In this document: positions 1-8,829 of the stretch, piece by piece
Position numbering within the stretch: the stretch's first letter is position 1
Layout: the number at the start of each line of letters is the position of its first letter
NCBI GenBank assembly: GCA_002314775.1
Contig: DCHE01000034.1
Location: 43,560 to 69,389, forward strand
Length of the DNA stretch: 25,830 nucleotides
Source of the DNA: Lachnospiraceae bacterium UBA1760
Lineage (GTDB): Bacteria > Bacillota > Clostridia > Lachnospirales > Lachnospiraceae
Reading direction: 5' to 3'
The notes under the pieces: generated by a model
Database searches by the model: none
What the model saw: the letters and a program-made list of their open reading frames with translations, nothing else
Told to the model about the DNA's origin: nothing
Translations under genes and position numbers: made by a program

Positions 1-14
1 CGGGCATTTTTTTG
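1..14 (+). terminator. Possible 3' half of a terminator cut by the window edge
   Basis: The window opens with CGGGCA followed by seven T. This looks like the descending arm and T-tract of an intrinsic terminator for a plus-strand gene to the left. The ascending arm is outside the window, so this cannot be confirmed. Confidence 0.25.
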
Positions 15-30
15 AGGGGTGATATACACA

Positions 31-192
31 GGAACAAAGGGCATTTTAAGCAGGAGATATGTACCCACACCAGGTACTCTGAGGCCGCCGGCACTTAGTG
101 AGCTTTAGCGAACTTAGTGTCCGCTGCGAGCCGAGGGTAGCGGAAGCGTGCCTGGTGTGGGTATATATCTATCGCGCAATGCCCTTTGTTCC
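31..192. repeat. Long imperfect inverted-repeat element
   Basis: The outer arms 31-44 and 179-192 are exact 14-base complements. After an asymmetric internal loop, 55-74 pairs with 151-170 as a continuous 20-bp stem if one G-U pair is allowed. The 76-base core (75-150) contains a direct repeat of ACTTAGTG (93-100 and 112-119) and a small stem CCGCT/AGCGG (121-125 with 139-143). No open frame of note lies inside. The size and nested stems fit either a MITE/REP-like dispersed intergenic repeat or a structured RNA. Copy number in the genome would decide between these. The structure is directly visible; its function is unknown. Confidence 0.7.
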
Positions 193-210
193 GTCACATA
201 CAACGCACAC

Positions 211-240
211 AAAAAATGCGCCCGGTTAAACCGGGCGCAT
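211..240 (-). terminator. Intrinsic terminator of the surface-protein gene
   Basis: ATGCGCCCGG (216-225) pairs perfectly with CCGGGCGCAT (231-240) around a 5-base loop. Six A on the plus strand (211-216) become a U-tract when read on the minus strand. It lies about 55 bases after the stop of the minus-strand surface-protein gene. Confidence 0.9.
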
Positions 241-296
241 AAGCACACTTTATAATTAGGGGTTGTCCCTTTTTATGCTATTGTGTGAAGGTTCAA

Positions 297-2207
297 TTAC
301 TGCTGACCCTTCTTCTTCTTTGCTGCAACAACACCACCTGCAACACCACCGATTACAACTACTGCTGCAACGATAATGATGATGATCATTGTTGTGTTTG
401 ACTTACCAGACTCAGCCTTTGCTGCCTCTGTTGTAGCCTCTGTAGCTGCAGCTGTTGTAGCCTCTGTAGCTGCCTCTGTAGTTGCCTCTACTAAACCATT
501 CTCCTCAAGGTACTTGTTGAGGTCAACCTCTGCTGCCTCTCCAACGCCTGTACCCTTAAGTGCGAATACTACCTTAACTTCCTTCTCTGGTGTAAGGTCA
601 TCAAGATTACATACTGGGTTCTCCTTTGTTCCTGAACCATCGAATGCATTTACTAAATCGATACGGAATCTTCCGTTAACCTCGATATCACCTGTTACAA
701 TGTTCTTAGACTTTGTAGCAACCTTCTGTCCATCGATGAATACTGCAACTTCAACTGTTGCATCTGTATCTACAAGCTTCTCATCAGCATTCTCACGAAG
801 TGTTCCTGCTGCTTCCATTGCAAGACCAAGTCCATCGATATCTACTAAGAATACGAATGAATCTGCAACTGGAACAGCCTTACCTGCAGCACCACACTGC
901 TCAGCTGTAAGAGAAACCTCGTAAACTCCATCTCCCTTAAGTGTTACTTCGTTACCAACGCCCATGTTGAAGTTCTCCCAGTTTGTTCCATCAGCGAACA
1001 TAAGGAATGCTGTGAACTCTGTTGGGATTTCCTTCTCTACTGCAGCTCCGCCTTCTGCCCAAACGCCGAAGTTAGAAACTGTGAAATCTACCTTGATAGA
1101 TGTTACTTCGTAACCATTTGTGTAGCTTGCTGGGATCATTCTTGCTGTACAAGCTGTTACATCACCACCAGCGCATCTCTGATCGATGTGCTTATCGTTA
1201 CCAGCTGTAGCTGTTGCATCTGGATCGTTGTACTCGTTGTAAAGGTTAACACGTGTTGTCTTACCAGCACCATCTGCTGAACATGTGTAGCCTTCGCCCT
1301 CAAGACCGATCTTCTCACCGTTGATCTCGATAGCTGTTACAGTAACGATTGTTGCTGTACCCATCATAAGCTCGCCGTTCTCAAACTCAAGTGCGTTGAA
1401 AGCACCAAGTGCGATAGGAGCCTTAGCTATCATAGAAACTGAATAATCACCATCTGCTGTGATTTCTACATCCTCGTAGTCAGCATCAAAGCCTGACCAG
1501 TCTGGTGTATTGATATTTAAGTGACCCTTTGCTGTACCTTCCATCTTCTCTGGCTCTGCAGTTACTGAAACTCCCTCAGCCATTACACCATAGTTAGATA
1601 CTGTAAAGTTAACTTCCATAGACTCAACCTTGAATCCGCTTCCTGATGAAGCGTCGCAGTAGCTTGCATCAAAGAGGCATGCCTTAGCATCCTTAAGCTC
1701 GCCAGAAGCCATTCTTGAATCTGGATGGTTGTCTTCGCCTACAAGTGGAGAATTTCCATCCTCATCTGTTGGAGCATTCCACTCATTGTAAAGGTTAACA
1801 CGTGTTGTAACTGCGCCACAGTCTGCTGAACATGTGTAGCTTGGTCCTGCAAGCTCAACATCCTCGCCGTTAATCTTGATGCTATCAACTGTGATAACAC
1901 AAGCTGTACCGAGTGCTGACTCTCCGTTAACAACCTCAAGTGCGTTGAACTGTACTAAAGACTGTCCTTCCTTAGCCTTCATCGCAACTGTGTAAGATCC
2001 GTCTCCTGTGATCTTAACATTTGTGTACTCAGCCTCAAAATCTGCCCAATCAGCATTATTGATGTTTAAGTACGCTGTACCATCTTCAAGAGATGATGTG
2101 TCCTGTGCAGCTTTTACTGGTAATGAACCGTTAAGTCCAATTGTTGCAGTAAGAGCAAACATTCCAGCTGTTGTTCCAGCAAGAATCTTCTTAAAACTCT
2201 TTTTCAT
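297..2207 (-). CDS. Secreted membrane-anchored surface protein with tandem repeat domains
   Basis: I do not recognise a named family. The protein (636 aa) starts with a clear Sec signal peptide (KKSFKKILAG, a hydrophobic stretch, then VKA-A near residue 33). Two homologous domains follow (about 43-210 and 227-386). Each opens with LNIN..DW and carries YTCSAD, TTRVNLYNE and FTVSN(Y/F)GV. A more diverged third segment (about 398-560) keeps the NWENF...GDGVYEVSL pattern. A Thr/Glu/Ala stalk (about 574-600), one transmembrane helix and a KKKKGQQ tail end the protein, so it is held by a membrane anchor rather than LPXTG. The start is the second ATG (2207): AGGAGG at 2215-2220 is 7 bases from it but only 1 base from the ATG at 2213. 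The repeated beta-rich domains next to a glycan-degradation cluster suggest glycan binding or adhesion, which is inference. Confidence 0.85.
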   Translation of the reverse strand: MKKSFKKILAGTTAGMFALTATIGLNGSLPVKAAQDTSSLEDGTAYLNINNADWADFEAEYTNVKITGDGSYTVAMKAKEGQSLVQFNALEVVNGESALGTACVITVDSIKINGEDVELAGPSYTCSADCGAVTTRVNLYNEWNAPTDEDGNSPLVGEDNHPDSRMASGELKDAKACLFDASYCDASSGSGFKVESMEVNFTVSNYGVMAEGVSVTAEPEKMEGTAKGHLNINTPDWSGFDADYEDVEITADGDYSVSMIAKAPIALGAFNALEFENGELMMGTATIVTVTAIEINGEKIGLEGEGYTCSADGAGKTTRVNLYNEYNDPDATATAGNDKHIDQRCAGGDVTACTARMIPASYTNGYEVTSIKVDFTVSNFGVWAEGGAAVEKEIPTEFTAFLMFADGTNWENFNMGVGNEVTLKGDGVYEVSLTAEQCGAAGKAVPVADSFVFLVDIDGLGLAMEAAGTLRENADEKLVDTDATVEVAVFIDGQKVATKSKNIVTGDIEVNGRFRIDLVNAFDGSGTKENPVCNLDDLTPEKEVKVVFALKGTGVGEAAEVDLNKYLEENGLVEATTEAATEATTAAATEATTEAAKAESGKSNTTMIIIIIVAAVVVIGGVAGGVVAAKKKKGQQ

Positions 2208-2260
2208 AATCATTCCTCCTTGATAAAATAGCGGTTTTTTGCACTGTAGTCAGTTTATCA

Positions 2261-2306
2261 ATTATAGAGGATAATTAATACACGATATTTTTTACCTATT
2301 TACCTA
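2261..2306 (-). promoter_or_regulatory. Promoter region of the surface-protein gene with GTAGGTA/GGTAAAAAA motifs
   Basis: Read on the minus strand, a perfect -10 box TATAAT (2261-2266) lies about 55 bases before the start codon, with no recognisable -35. Upstream are two head-to-tail TAGGTAAA copies (2291-2298 and 2299-2306), GGTAAAAAA (2288-2296) and AAAAATGTAGGTA (2301-2313). The last motif recurs exactly before the esterase operon at 10052-10064. A good -10 without a -35, next to repeated motifs, fits an activator-dependent promoter. Confidence 0.5.
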
Positions 2307-2381
2307 CATTTTTAGTTTTTTACCCCTATTTTTAGAGCTATGCCATAATTATGTGTCAAATGCGAAGGTTTGTTATGCAGC

Positions 2382-2450
2382 AATAAGCACCACATCAATA
2401 CCGGCTATTCAAGGGCATACCTTTGAAACCGTTTTGTTGTGGTGCTTATT
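2382..2450. terminator. Long stem-loop after the kinase gene, possible terminator
   Basis: AATAAGCACCACA (2382-2394) pairs exactly with TGTGGTGCTTATT (2438-2450). Inside is a second small stem, TCAAGGG/CCTTTGA around CATA (2409-2426). It follows the stop of the minus-strand histidine kinase by about 20 bases. There is no good U-tract on the minus strand, so it may be a weak terminator or an mRNA 3'-end structure. Confidence 0.45.
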
Positions 2451-2472
2451 ATTTGATCATTTAACCAAACTA

Positions 2473-4341
2473 TTAAAATAGTAATCCTGTTGGGGTTTTT
2501 GTGCTCTCTGCTGTCGATTTTTCTGCATAAATCAGTGGAAGCTTGATATTTACATTCGTTCCCACATCCTTGATACTGTCAAATACTACGCCATATTCCT
2601 CGCCAAAGGTTAGCTTTATTCTCTGGTTTACGTTACAGATTCCTATGTGGTCTCTGTCTAAGTGTTCAAAATCATTCAGGAACCTGGTTACATTTTTTAG
2701 TTCCTCCTCGTCCATTCCATGGCCGTTATCTTCTATAGAAAGTCTGAGACAGCTCTTCTCCTTGTCAACTCTTGCGCGAACCTTTATAAGTCCGTCGGCC
2801 TCCTTCTCCTCCATAGCGTGAACATATGCATTCTCAACAAAGGGCTGAAGGACAAATGGTACCAGAAGATACTTGTCGGCATCCTCCTTATTATATTCGA
2901 CTGAGGCAGTAATTCTGTCACCAAATCGATAATTCTGAATAGCAATGTAACTCTCTATCATCTCCATCTCCCAAGCAAGGGTTCGAAGGGTATTTCCTAC
3001 ATTTAAGGTTCTTCTCAGGAAGCGTGTAAGATTGACGGTAATTTCATCGATTGCCTCCGCTTCTCCAAGAGTTGAGAGCATCCTTATATTCTCAAGGGTA
3101 TTATATAGGAAATGCGGATTTATCTGGCTCGCTAGCATCTTAAGCTCAACATCCTTCTGCCTTGAGTATATCTGCTCCTTCTGAAGACGGGCCTCATTTT
3201 CCTTCTCCATAAGCCGCTTAATATCACGAATCATGGAGTTAAGGTCATTATTTAAGTCATATATCTCATCTCTCGATTTTCCAATCTCAAAATTCTGGGT
3301 GTCGAAATCACCCTCTGCGGCCTTATGCATGACCTTGCTGAAGCTTCCGATTCTTTTTGAAAAGCTGTTTGCAAGAAGTACGATTGCGATGGTTGTAAAT
3401 AATACACACACAACCATAGGTCCCATGCCGGATACTGCATTTTTCTTGGCATTGCTGATGATATCGCTCTTCGGTCTCAGGGTTAAAAGCCTGTAGTTCT
3501 CTTCGCTGGAATATATTCCAACTGATGAAGATGCAACTACATACTCCTCCCCCTCAAAGGTTATCCAGCCACTGTACTTTCCACTTTGAACCGTGTTCAC
3601 CACTGCTTCCATGAGCTCATCTGATACATCAAAGTTTGCGGTTACCAGCTCCTTCTCGTTGAGGATAATCATGGAATTAAGCTCCGAGGTGTCAAGGAAG
3701 TCATTTGTCAGTTCAAGAGGGAGTTTAATACTTACTATTCCTACGCATTTTCTCGGTGTCTCTCTTGAATATAGAAGTCTTGTTATTCTTATTCCCCTGT
3801 CTCCTGTCTGAATCTGAGTGTAGTAGGTAAGGTGAGGAGCACCTGCAGCATCAACCGTGTCGATATACCACTCCTTGGTCATAATAGTCTTGGATAAATA
3901 CTTGAAGTATCTGTTATCAACGTTTATATTCTGGTCATAGAAATAAAAGCATATTCCGTAGACATCCTTGTACCTCTCACTGATGTAGTCCATAGTCTCG
4001 CCAAAGCCCTGGTAGCCACTCAGAATATCACTCATCTCAGCATAATTCTGAAGGTAAATCTTCTCCGACCTCGTATCAAAGGTAAAGTTGTCGGATAGCT
4101 CCGAGATAAGTCTGATACTCTTTGAAATAGAATTAGCCTGAACATCCAGTCTCTCCGTATCGTTGTCAATCGCCTGCTCGATAAGTGCAGTCTTCGAGCC
4201 ATTGTAAAGGTAGAAATACATAAGTGTCATAGGCACAAGACAACCAATAAAATAAATAAGGAGAAGCTTCTGTCTCAGCTTGAGCCCATTTAAACTATAT
4301 TTAATTTTTGCTAATAGCCTAAATTTTCCTCTCTTCGCCAA
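2473..4341 (-). CDS. YesM-type sensor histidine kinase
   Basis: A membrane two-component sensor kinase of the LytS/YesM class (His_kinase PF06580 family), typical of Firmicute sugar and plant-polysaccharide loci. Numbered from the TTG start (622 aa): TM1 about 25-45, an extracellular sensor domain to about 300, TM2 about 306-328, a HAMP linker, the phospho-acceptor motif QINPHFLYNTLENIR (His about 410), then HATPase_c with PFVENAYVHA and EDNGHGMD. The longest frame starts at an ATG at 4368, but its codons 5-7 contain AAAAGGAGGAG, an excellent ribosome site 6 bases before TTG at 4341; TTG is therefore the likely start. No response-regulator gene is adjacent, whereas YesM kinases usually pair with an AraC-type YesN regulator. 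It is the last gene of the esterase-fucosidase-galactosidase cluster, so a plant-glycan signal is likely, by inference. Confidence 0.93.
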   Translation of the reverse strand: MAKRGKFRLLAKIKYSLNGLKLRQKLLLIYFIGCLVPMTLMYFYLYNGSKTALIEQAIDNDTERLDVQANSISKSIRLISELSDNFTFDTRSEKIYLQNYAEMSDILSGYQGFGETMDYISERYKDVYGICFYFYDQNINVDNRYFKYLSKTIMTKEWYIDTVDAAGAPHLTYYTQIQTGDRGIRITRLLYSRETPRKCVGIVSIKLPLELTNDFLDTSELNSMIILNEKELVTANFDVSDELMEAVVNTVQSGKYSGWITFEGEEYVVASSSVGIYSSEENYRLLTLRPKSDIISNAKKNAVSGMGPMVVCVLFTTIAIVLLANSFSKRIGSFSKVMHKAAEGDFDTQNFEIGKSRDEIYDLNNDLNSMIRDIKRLMEKENEARLQKEQIYSRQKDVELKMLASQINPHFLYNTLENIRMLSTLGEAEAIDEITVNLTRFLRRTLNVGNTLRTLAWEMEMIESYIAIQNYRFGDRITASVEYNKEDADKYLLVPFVLQPFVENAYVHAMEEKEADGLIKVRARVDKEKSCLRLSIEDNGHGMDEEELKNVTRFLNDFEHLDRDHIGICNVNQRIKLTFGEEYGVVFDSIKDVGTNVNIKLPLIYAEKSTAESTKTPTGLLF

Positions 4342-4409
4342 GATGTGCTCCTCCTTTTTGTATATCATGCATCGTTTCGGTTATCCGATTATTTCATATG
4401 TATAATATT

Positions 4410-6437
4410 CTACTCATTTATAGAGAATATCATAACATCTCTAGGGCCAAATGTCACTTCCTGTCCCTTTTTATATTCAGTTTTATTTATAGCATCTGTC
4501 ATATCCGCATGCAGCTTTACTGTAAGCTCGCTCTTATTATGATTCAGAAGGAAGAGTATCTCGCTTCCAGAATCGTTATATCTGCTGACTGCTTCAAGTC
4601 CTTCATAGTTTGATAATTCCTTTGAAATATCGGCTTTTTCACATAATTCCAATACAAAATCCTTATAGAATTCCTTGTCACTTGAACAGCCGATATAGTA
4701 GGCCTTACCCTTTCCGAAGCTATTAACAGTGAACATTGGTGTTCCTGCGTAGAAGTCCTCATTGTAGCTAGAAAGAACCTCGGCACCCTCAGTGTGAATT
4801 AAATCAAGCAAAATACTTGCCTCGTAGGTTTTTCCATCTCTTGTGAAGGAATTCTTCTCTCCCTCAGGGAGCGCATCACTCTCCTCAACCCAGATTCCGA
4901 GTAAATCCTTGAGCTTTCCAGGGTAGGCTCCTGTGACAAGATCATGCTCCTCAACATATCCGCTAAAGTAGGTAGTTGCAAATACTCCTCCCTCGGCCAC
5001 ATATTTTTCAAGTCTCTCACCCATATCACCCTTAACCATATATAGGATTGGAGCGATAATAAGGTCATATTTACTGAAGTCCTCGTCGGGACCAATAAGG
5101 TCGCAGGCTATGTTGTTCTTATGAAATACTTCATAATAATTGGTTACTTCTCTTCTATAATCAATGAGTATGCTTGGTCCTGCCGAGTACTCAATACCCC
5201 AGCGATTTTCCCAGTCATATATAATAGCTGCTCTTGCTTTAGATCTTGCTCCTAGAGTGATATCTCCTAGCTTCTTCAATTCATCACCTAAAGCAGTTAT
5301 CTCTCTGAATACTCTTGTATCAGTTCTTCCTGCATGGTCTATTACAGCTCCGTGATACTTCTCACAAGCCCCTATACTTCTACGCATTTGGAAAAACATC
5401 ACAGAATCCGAACCATGTGCAACCGCTTGATATGAGAGGAGTCTCATCTCATTTGGGCGTTTAAGCTTATTAAAAGGCTGCCAGTTAGTAACGCTTGGTG
5501 TCTGCTCCATCAGACAGAAGCTCTGACCACTCTTAAGCCCCTTCATAAGCTCGTGGCAGATTGCGATCTCGGCCGGAGTCTCATGTGGCGATGGATAGTT
5601 ATCCCAGGAGATAAACTCCATCTCCTTCGCGAATTTCCTGTAATCCAGCACCGGATAAAAGCCCATAAGGTTAGTTGTCACAGGAATATCTGGTGTATTT
5701 TTTCTTATTTCATCTCTCTCTAATTTGTAGCAGTCCACAATGCTCTCTGTCATAAATCTTCTATAATCTATTGAAATTGACTGGAACTGAGTTCTGTCTC
5801 TTCCAAACAGCGGAAAATGCTCGGAAATGTTACTTGGCGCAACCACATCGTCAAAGTCGTAAAGGGTGTGTCCCCAGAAGGACATATTCCAGGCCTTATT
5901 CACCTCATCTATAGTTTTATATCTGTCCTTAAGCCACACTCTAAAGGCTTTTTCACAATTTTCGCAGTAACAGTCTCCTCCGTATTCATTTGATACATGC
6001 CAGGCAATAATATTCTTATTGTCCTTATATCTCTCTGAAAGCTTATAAGCAAGAAGAGAGGAATACCTTCTATAAACAGGGCTGTTCGGGCAGGAGTTAT
6101 GTCTTCCTCCAAACTTATGCTTTCTTCCGTCGAAGTCTGTTCTTAGTATCTCCGGATACTTTCTCGCCATCCAGGCTGGGTGTGCACCGGTTGAGGTTGC
6201 AAGACAAATCTTAAGATCATTTTCAGTGCAGAGCTTAATTATCTTGTCCAGTCTCTCAAAATCATATACCTCATCATCCTTCTGAAGTGATGCCCAGGAA
6301 AATACATTAAGCGTAACTATGTCAATTCCAGCCAGCTTAAAGCATCTCATATCCTCCTCCCAGACCTCCTCAGGCCACTGCTCAGGATTATAATCGCCAC
6401 CGTAGGCAATCTTATTATGATTCCAAATCTTTCCCAT
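4410..6437 (-). CDS. GH42 beta-galactosidase
   Basis: A family 42 glycoside hydrolase (675 aa) that releases terminal beta-galactose (some members act on alpha-L-arabinopyranosides). The N-terminus has the family pattern YGGDYNPEQWPEEVWEEDM. The acid/base Glu is in WHVSNEYGGD (E151) and the nucleophile Glu in FCLMEQTPS (E311). C116, C156, C158 and C161 match the zinc-binding cysteine cluster known in many GH42 enzymes. The middle trimerisation domain and C-terminal beta domain are present, so length is complete. There is no signal peptide, so it is cytoplasmic. AAGGAG lies 6 bases before the ATG. It sits between the fucosidase (94 bases upstream) and the kinase, which suggests it removes galactose exposed after defucosylation. 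Confidence 0.95.
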   Translation of the reverse strand: MGKIWNHNKIAYGGDYNPEQWPEEVWEEDMRCFKLAGIDIVTLNVFSWASLQKDDEVYDFERLDKIIKLCTENDLKICLATSTGAHPAWMARKYPEILRTDFDGRKHKFGGRHNSCPNSPVYRRYSSLLAYKLSERYKDNKNIIAWHVSNEYGGDCYCENCEKAFRVWLKDRYKTIDEVNKAWNMSFWGHTLYDFDDVVAPSNISEHFPLFGRDRTQFQSISIDYRRFMTESIVDCYKLERDEIRKNTPDIPVTTNLMGFYPVLDYRKFAKEMEFISWDNYPSPHETPAEIAICHELMKGLKSGQSFCLMEQTPSVTNWQPFNKLKRPNEMRLLSYQAVAHGSDSVMFFQMRRSIGACEKYHGAVIDHAGRTDTRVFREITALGDELKKLGDITLGARSKARAAIIYDWENRWGIEYSAGPSILIDYRREVTNYYEVFHKNNIACDLIGPDEDFSKYDLIIAPILYMVKGDMGERLEKYVAEGGVFATTYFSGYVEEHDLVTGAYPGKLKDLLGIWVEESDALPEGEKNSFTRDGKTYEASILLDLIHTEGAEVLSSYNEDFYAGTPMFTVNSFGKGKAYYIGCSSDKEFYKDFVLELCEKADISKELSNYEGLEAVSRYNDSGSEILFLLNHNKSELTVKLHADMTDAINKTEYKKGQEVTFGPRDVMIFSINE

Positions 6438-6531
6438 ATATGTCTCCTTGTAAATACTTGTATAATGCCAAAGAATTTCTCAGGCAGATTCATTAATTCT
6501 TTATCACGAAGGGTTATTTTGTGTCCTGCGG

Positions 6532-7995
6532 CTACTTTGTCTCAATCTTGATAACCACTGGAAATTCAGATTTTACAGTATTTGTCACAAAATTCAAACC
6601 ATTCGAGTCTACTGTAAAGTCAATCTCCTCGTCAAATCCAAGAACTGACACCTTGCTTATGATTCCGTGAAATTCTGGCACATTCTGGTCAGCACTATTT
6701 GCAAGACTCTTAATTACCACCCTTCCGTCCTCCGGATAGTTCATTGCAAATGCATAAATTGCACCCTTTGATGCGGTAAATCTGAAATCCTCCCTCGTGT
6801 AGGTTTTGGCAGTTCCATCACTGAACTGACCCTCAACATCCACAGTTGGTCCCTCCTTGGTCTTTCGCCAAACCTTCGAGTTCTTAATTGCCTCACCATT
6901 CACCTTCATCCAGGCTGCAAGATCAAGAAGAATCTTCTTATCTCCCTCAGGTATTGTGCCGTCCGCCTTAGGACCTACGTTGAGGAGAAGATTTCCATTT
7001 CTGCTTACTACATCTATGAGTGTTCCTATAATCTCGGCACTTGATTTGTAATCCAGAGTATCTGTGTAGCACCAGGAATTTCTTGCAACTGCTGTGTCTG
7101 TCTGCCATGGATAGGCCTTCGCCTCCGAGAAGGAGCCTCTCTCAATCTCTACTATTCCTGTTCCAAAGCTCATGGCATCATGCTTATAACAGATTCCTAC
7201 CTTCTTACCCCACTCTATGCCGCGATTATAATAGTAGGCGGCAAGAACCGGCAAATATGGCTTAAAGGCATCATGCTGAATCCACCAGTCAAAGTAGAGT
7301 AAAGCCGGCTTATAATTATCAATAATTTCTACAGTTCTCTCCAGCCAGTCAAGCAAGTACTCCTCTGTTGGATACGGCTCGCTGTACAAGTCCTCAGCAG
7401 GTGGCTCAGGCATTGCTGGCCAGTAGAAGTCACCCTTTTCCATCGGATCCTTTATGTCACTCTCAAACTCTCTTCCGTGACTCATAAACCACCAGTGCTC
7501 AGCTCTGTGGCTCGAGGTACAGAAGGTTATATCATTTTCCTCGGCTGCTTTTTTAAGTTCTCCTAAAATATCTCTCTTCGGACCCATCTCAAAGGCATTC
7601 CAGTGTGAGATACTGCTCTTATACATCTGAAAGCCATCGTGATGCTCTGCAACTGGAAATATATATCCTGCTCCAGCATCCTTAAAGAGCTTGACCCACT
7701 CCGTAGCATCGAATTTTTCAGCTGTCAGCATAGGAATAAAGTCCTTGTAACCGAATTTATCTTGGGTTCCGAAGGTTTTCACGTGGTGCTCGTAGGCCGG
7801 CATACCCTTTATGTACATATTTCTTGAATACCACTCATTGGAATTGGCCGGCACCGAGTAAAGTCCCCAGTGAATAAAAATTCCAAATTTTTCCCTTTTA
7901 AACCATCTAGGTGCCTCAAATTCCTCTAGACTCTCCCAGGTTGCTTCATAAGGTCCCTTATCTATTACTTCTTTTATATACTTAGGTATATTCAT
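6532..7995 (-). CDS. GH29 alpha-L-fucosidase
   Basis: A family 29 alpha-L-fucosidase (487 aa). Family motifs are in order: PRWFKREKFGIFIHWGLYSVPA near residue 29, then FPVAEHHDGFQMY (about 113-125), the nucleophile region LLYFDWW (D236) and NGNLLLNVGPKADG. The C-terminal part (about 380-487) is a small beta-sandwich. It has no signal peptide, so it acts on imported oligosaccharides. AGGAGG is 8 bases before the ATG. It lies in the minus-strand cluster with two esterases upstream and GH42 downstream. Linkage preference (alpha-1,2 versus 1,3/1,4) cannot be read from the sequence. Confidence 0.95.
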   Translation of the reverse strand: MNIPKYIKEVIDKGPYEATWESLEEFEAPRWFKREKFGIFIHWGLYSVPANSNEWYSRNMYIKGMPAYEHHVKTFGTQDKFGYKDFIPMLTAEKFDATEWVKLFKDAGAGYIFPVAEHHDGFQMYKSSISHWNAFEMGPKRDILGELKKAAEENDITFCTSSHRAEHWWFMSHGREFESDIKDPMEKGDFYWPAMPEPPAEDLYSEPYPTEEYLLDWLERTVEIIDNYKPALLYFDWWIQHDAFKPYLPVLAAYYYNRGIEWGKKVGICYKHDAMSFGTGIVEIERGSFSEAKAYPWQTDTAVARNSWCYTDTLDYKSSAEIIGTLIDVVSRNGNLLLNVGPKADGTIPEGDKKILLDLAAWMKVNGEAIKNSKVWRKTKEGPTVDVEGQFSDGTAKTYTREDFRFTASKGAIYAFAMNYPEDGRVVIKSLANSADQNVPEFHGIISKVSVLGFDEEIDFTVDSNGLNFVTNTVKSEFPVVIKIETK

Positions 7996-8067
7996 AATCT
8001 CATCCTCCTACTAATTCGTAAGTCGCATCCAACTCCCCGTTTGCACAGATTCCCTCTGCGACAGGTC

Positions 8068-8111
8068 GGATGAGCCATTCCGAATCACAACTAAGCCATG
8101 ATGGCTCATCC
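8068..8111. repeat. Stem-loop between the SGNH and fucosidase genes
   Basis: GGATGAGCCA (8068-8077) pairs with TGGCTCATCC (8102-8111). The right arm touches the stop codon of the upstream esterase gene. A competing smaller palindrome AGCCATGATGGCT (8094-8106) overlaps it. No U-tract follows on the minus strand, so it is more likely an intercistronic mRNA-processing or stabilising structure than a terminator. Confidence 0.5.
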
Positions 8112-8773
8112 TACAGCCTTGGCCTGCTCCAGTCAACTCCAACAGCATCGAGTATTGCCTTCGTGATTATTGCATGTCCCTTATTGTTTGGATGTACCCT
8201 GTCTGAGCAAAGTATGTATTCATTTAACTCCTGTAAAAATGCATCGATTCTCGACTGTGCATCTACATAAATCAGGTTGTACTTTTCAGCAAGCTCCTTT
8301 GCCACCTCCGCATACTGCTTAAGCCTCTTTTTCATAGGATGCTCATCATTTGGCTCAATCATAACTGGGCTTATAAGTATCATGCCCTTAACCTTTGGAA
8401 GGGTTTTTATGATAAGCTTCTCATATACCTCTGTAAACTCAGTAAGCCCCACTGTTTTTACATTCATGAGAAGTCCGTCGAACTGCCTCCACACATCATT
8501 TACGCCTATCATTATACTTACCCAGTCCGGGTCAAGACCAAGAATGTCCTTGTCCCATCTCTCATCTAAATCAGTGATACAGTTTCCTGAAACGCCCTTA
8601 TTTGCAACCATTATTCCAAGCTCCGGATAAAGTGCTGCAAGAAATGCATCTGTCATATTTACATAGCCATCGCCAAATGAACCCCATCCTCCAGGAAGCG
8701 ACTCATACATACGATTACAGTCTGTGACTGAATCTCCGGCCATAACTAAAATGTCTCCCTTTTCGAATACCAT
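8111..8773 (-). CDS. SGNH/GDSL-family esterase
   Basis: A single-domain SGNH hydrolase (220 aa), probably a carbohydrate acetyl esterase. The four blocks are visible: GDSVTD with nucleophile S15, the block II Gly in GVSGN (G63), block III GVNDVW, and block V DRVHPN with D191 and H194. It is close to the rhamnogalacturonan/xylan acetylesterase-like SGNH group, although exact substrate is not deducible. There is no signal peptide. AAAGGAG is 5 bases from the ATG. It lies 56 bases downstream of the CE2-like gene; two non-homologous-looking SGNH enzymes side by side suggest a substrate with acetyl groups in different positions. Confidence 0.9.
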   Translation of the reverse strand: MVFEKGDILVMAGDSVTDCNRMYESLPGGWGSFGDGYVNMTDAFLAALYPELGIMVANKGVSGNCITDLDERWDKDILGLDPDWVSIMIGVNDVWRQFDGLLMNVKTVGLTEFTEVYEKLIIKTLPKVKGMILISPVMIEPNDEHPMKKRLKQYAEVAKELAEKYNLIYVDAQSRIDAFLQELNEYILCSDRVHPNNKGHAIITKAILDAVGVDWSRPRL

Positions 8774-8829
8774 AATATCTCCTTTCTAATTGGGCAGTCT
8801 GCCAAAACAAACCAAATTACAAACAATAC

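Noticed and set aside
376..924. 182-codon plus-strand open frame inside the surface-protein gene
   Set aside because: Low-complexity antisense of the TEATTEAATE stalk and transmembrane tail, with no ribosome site.
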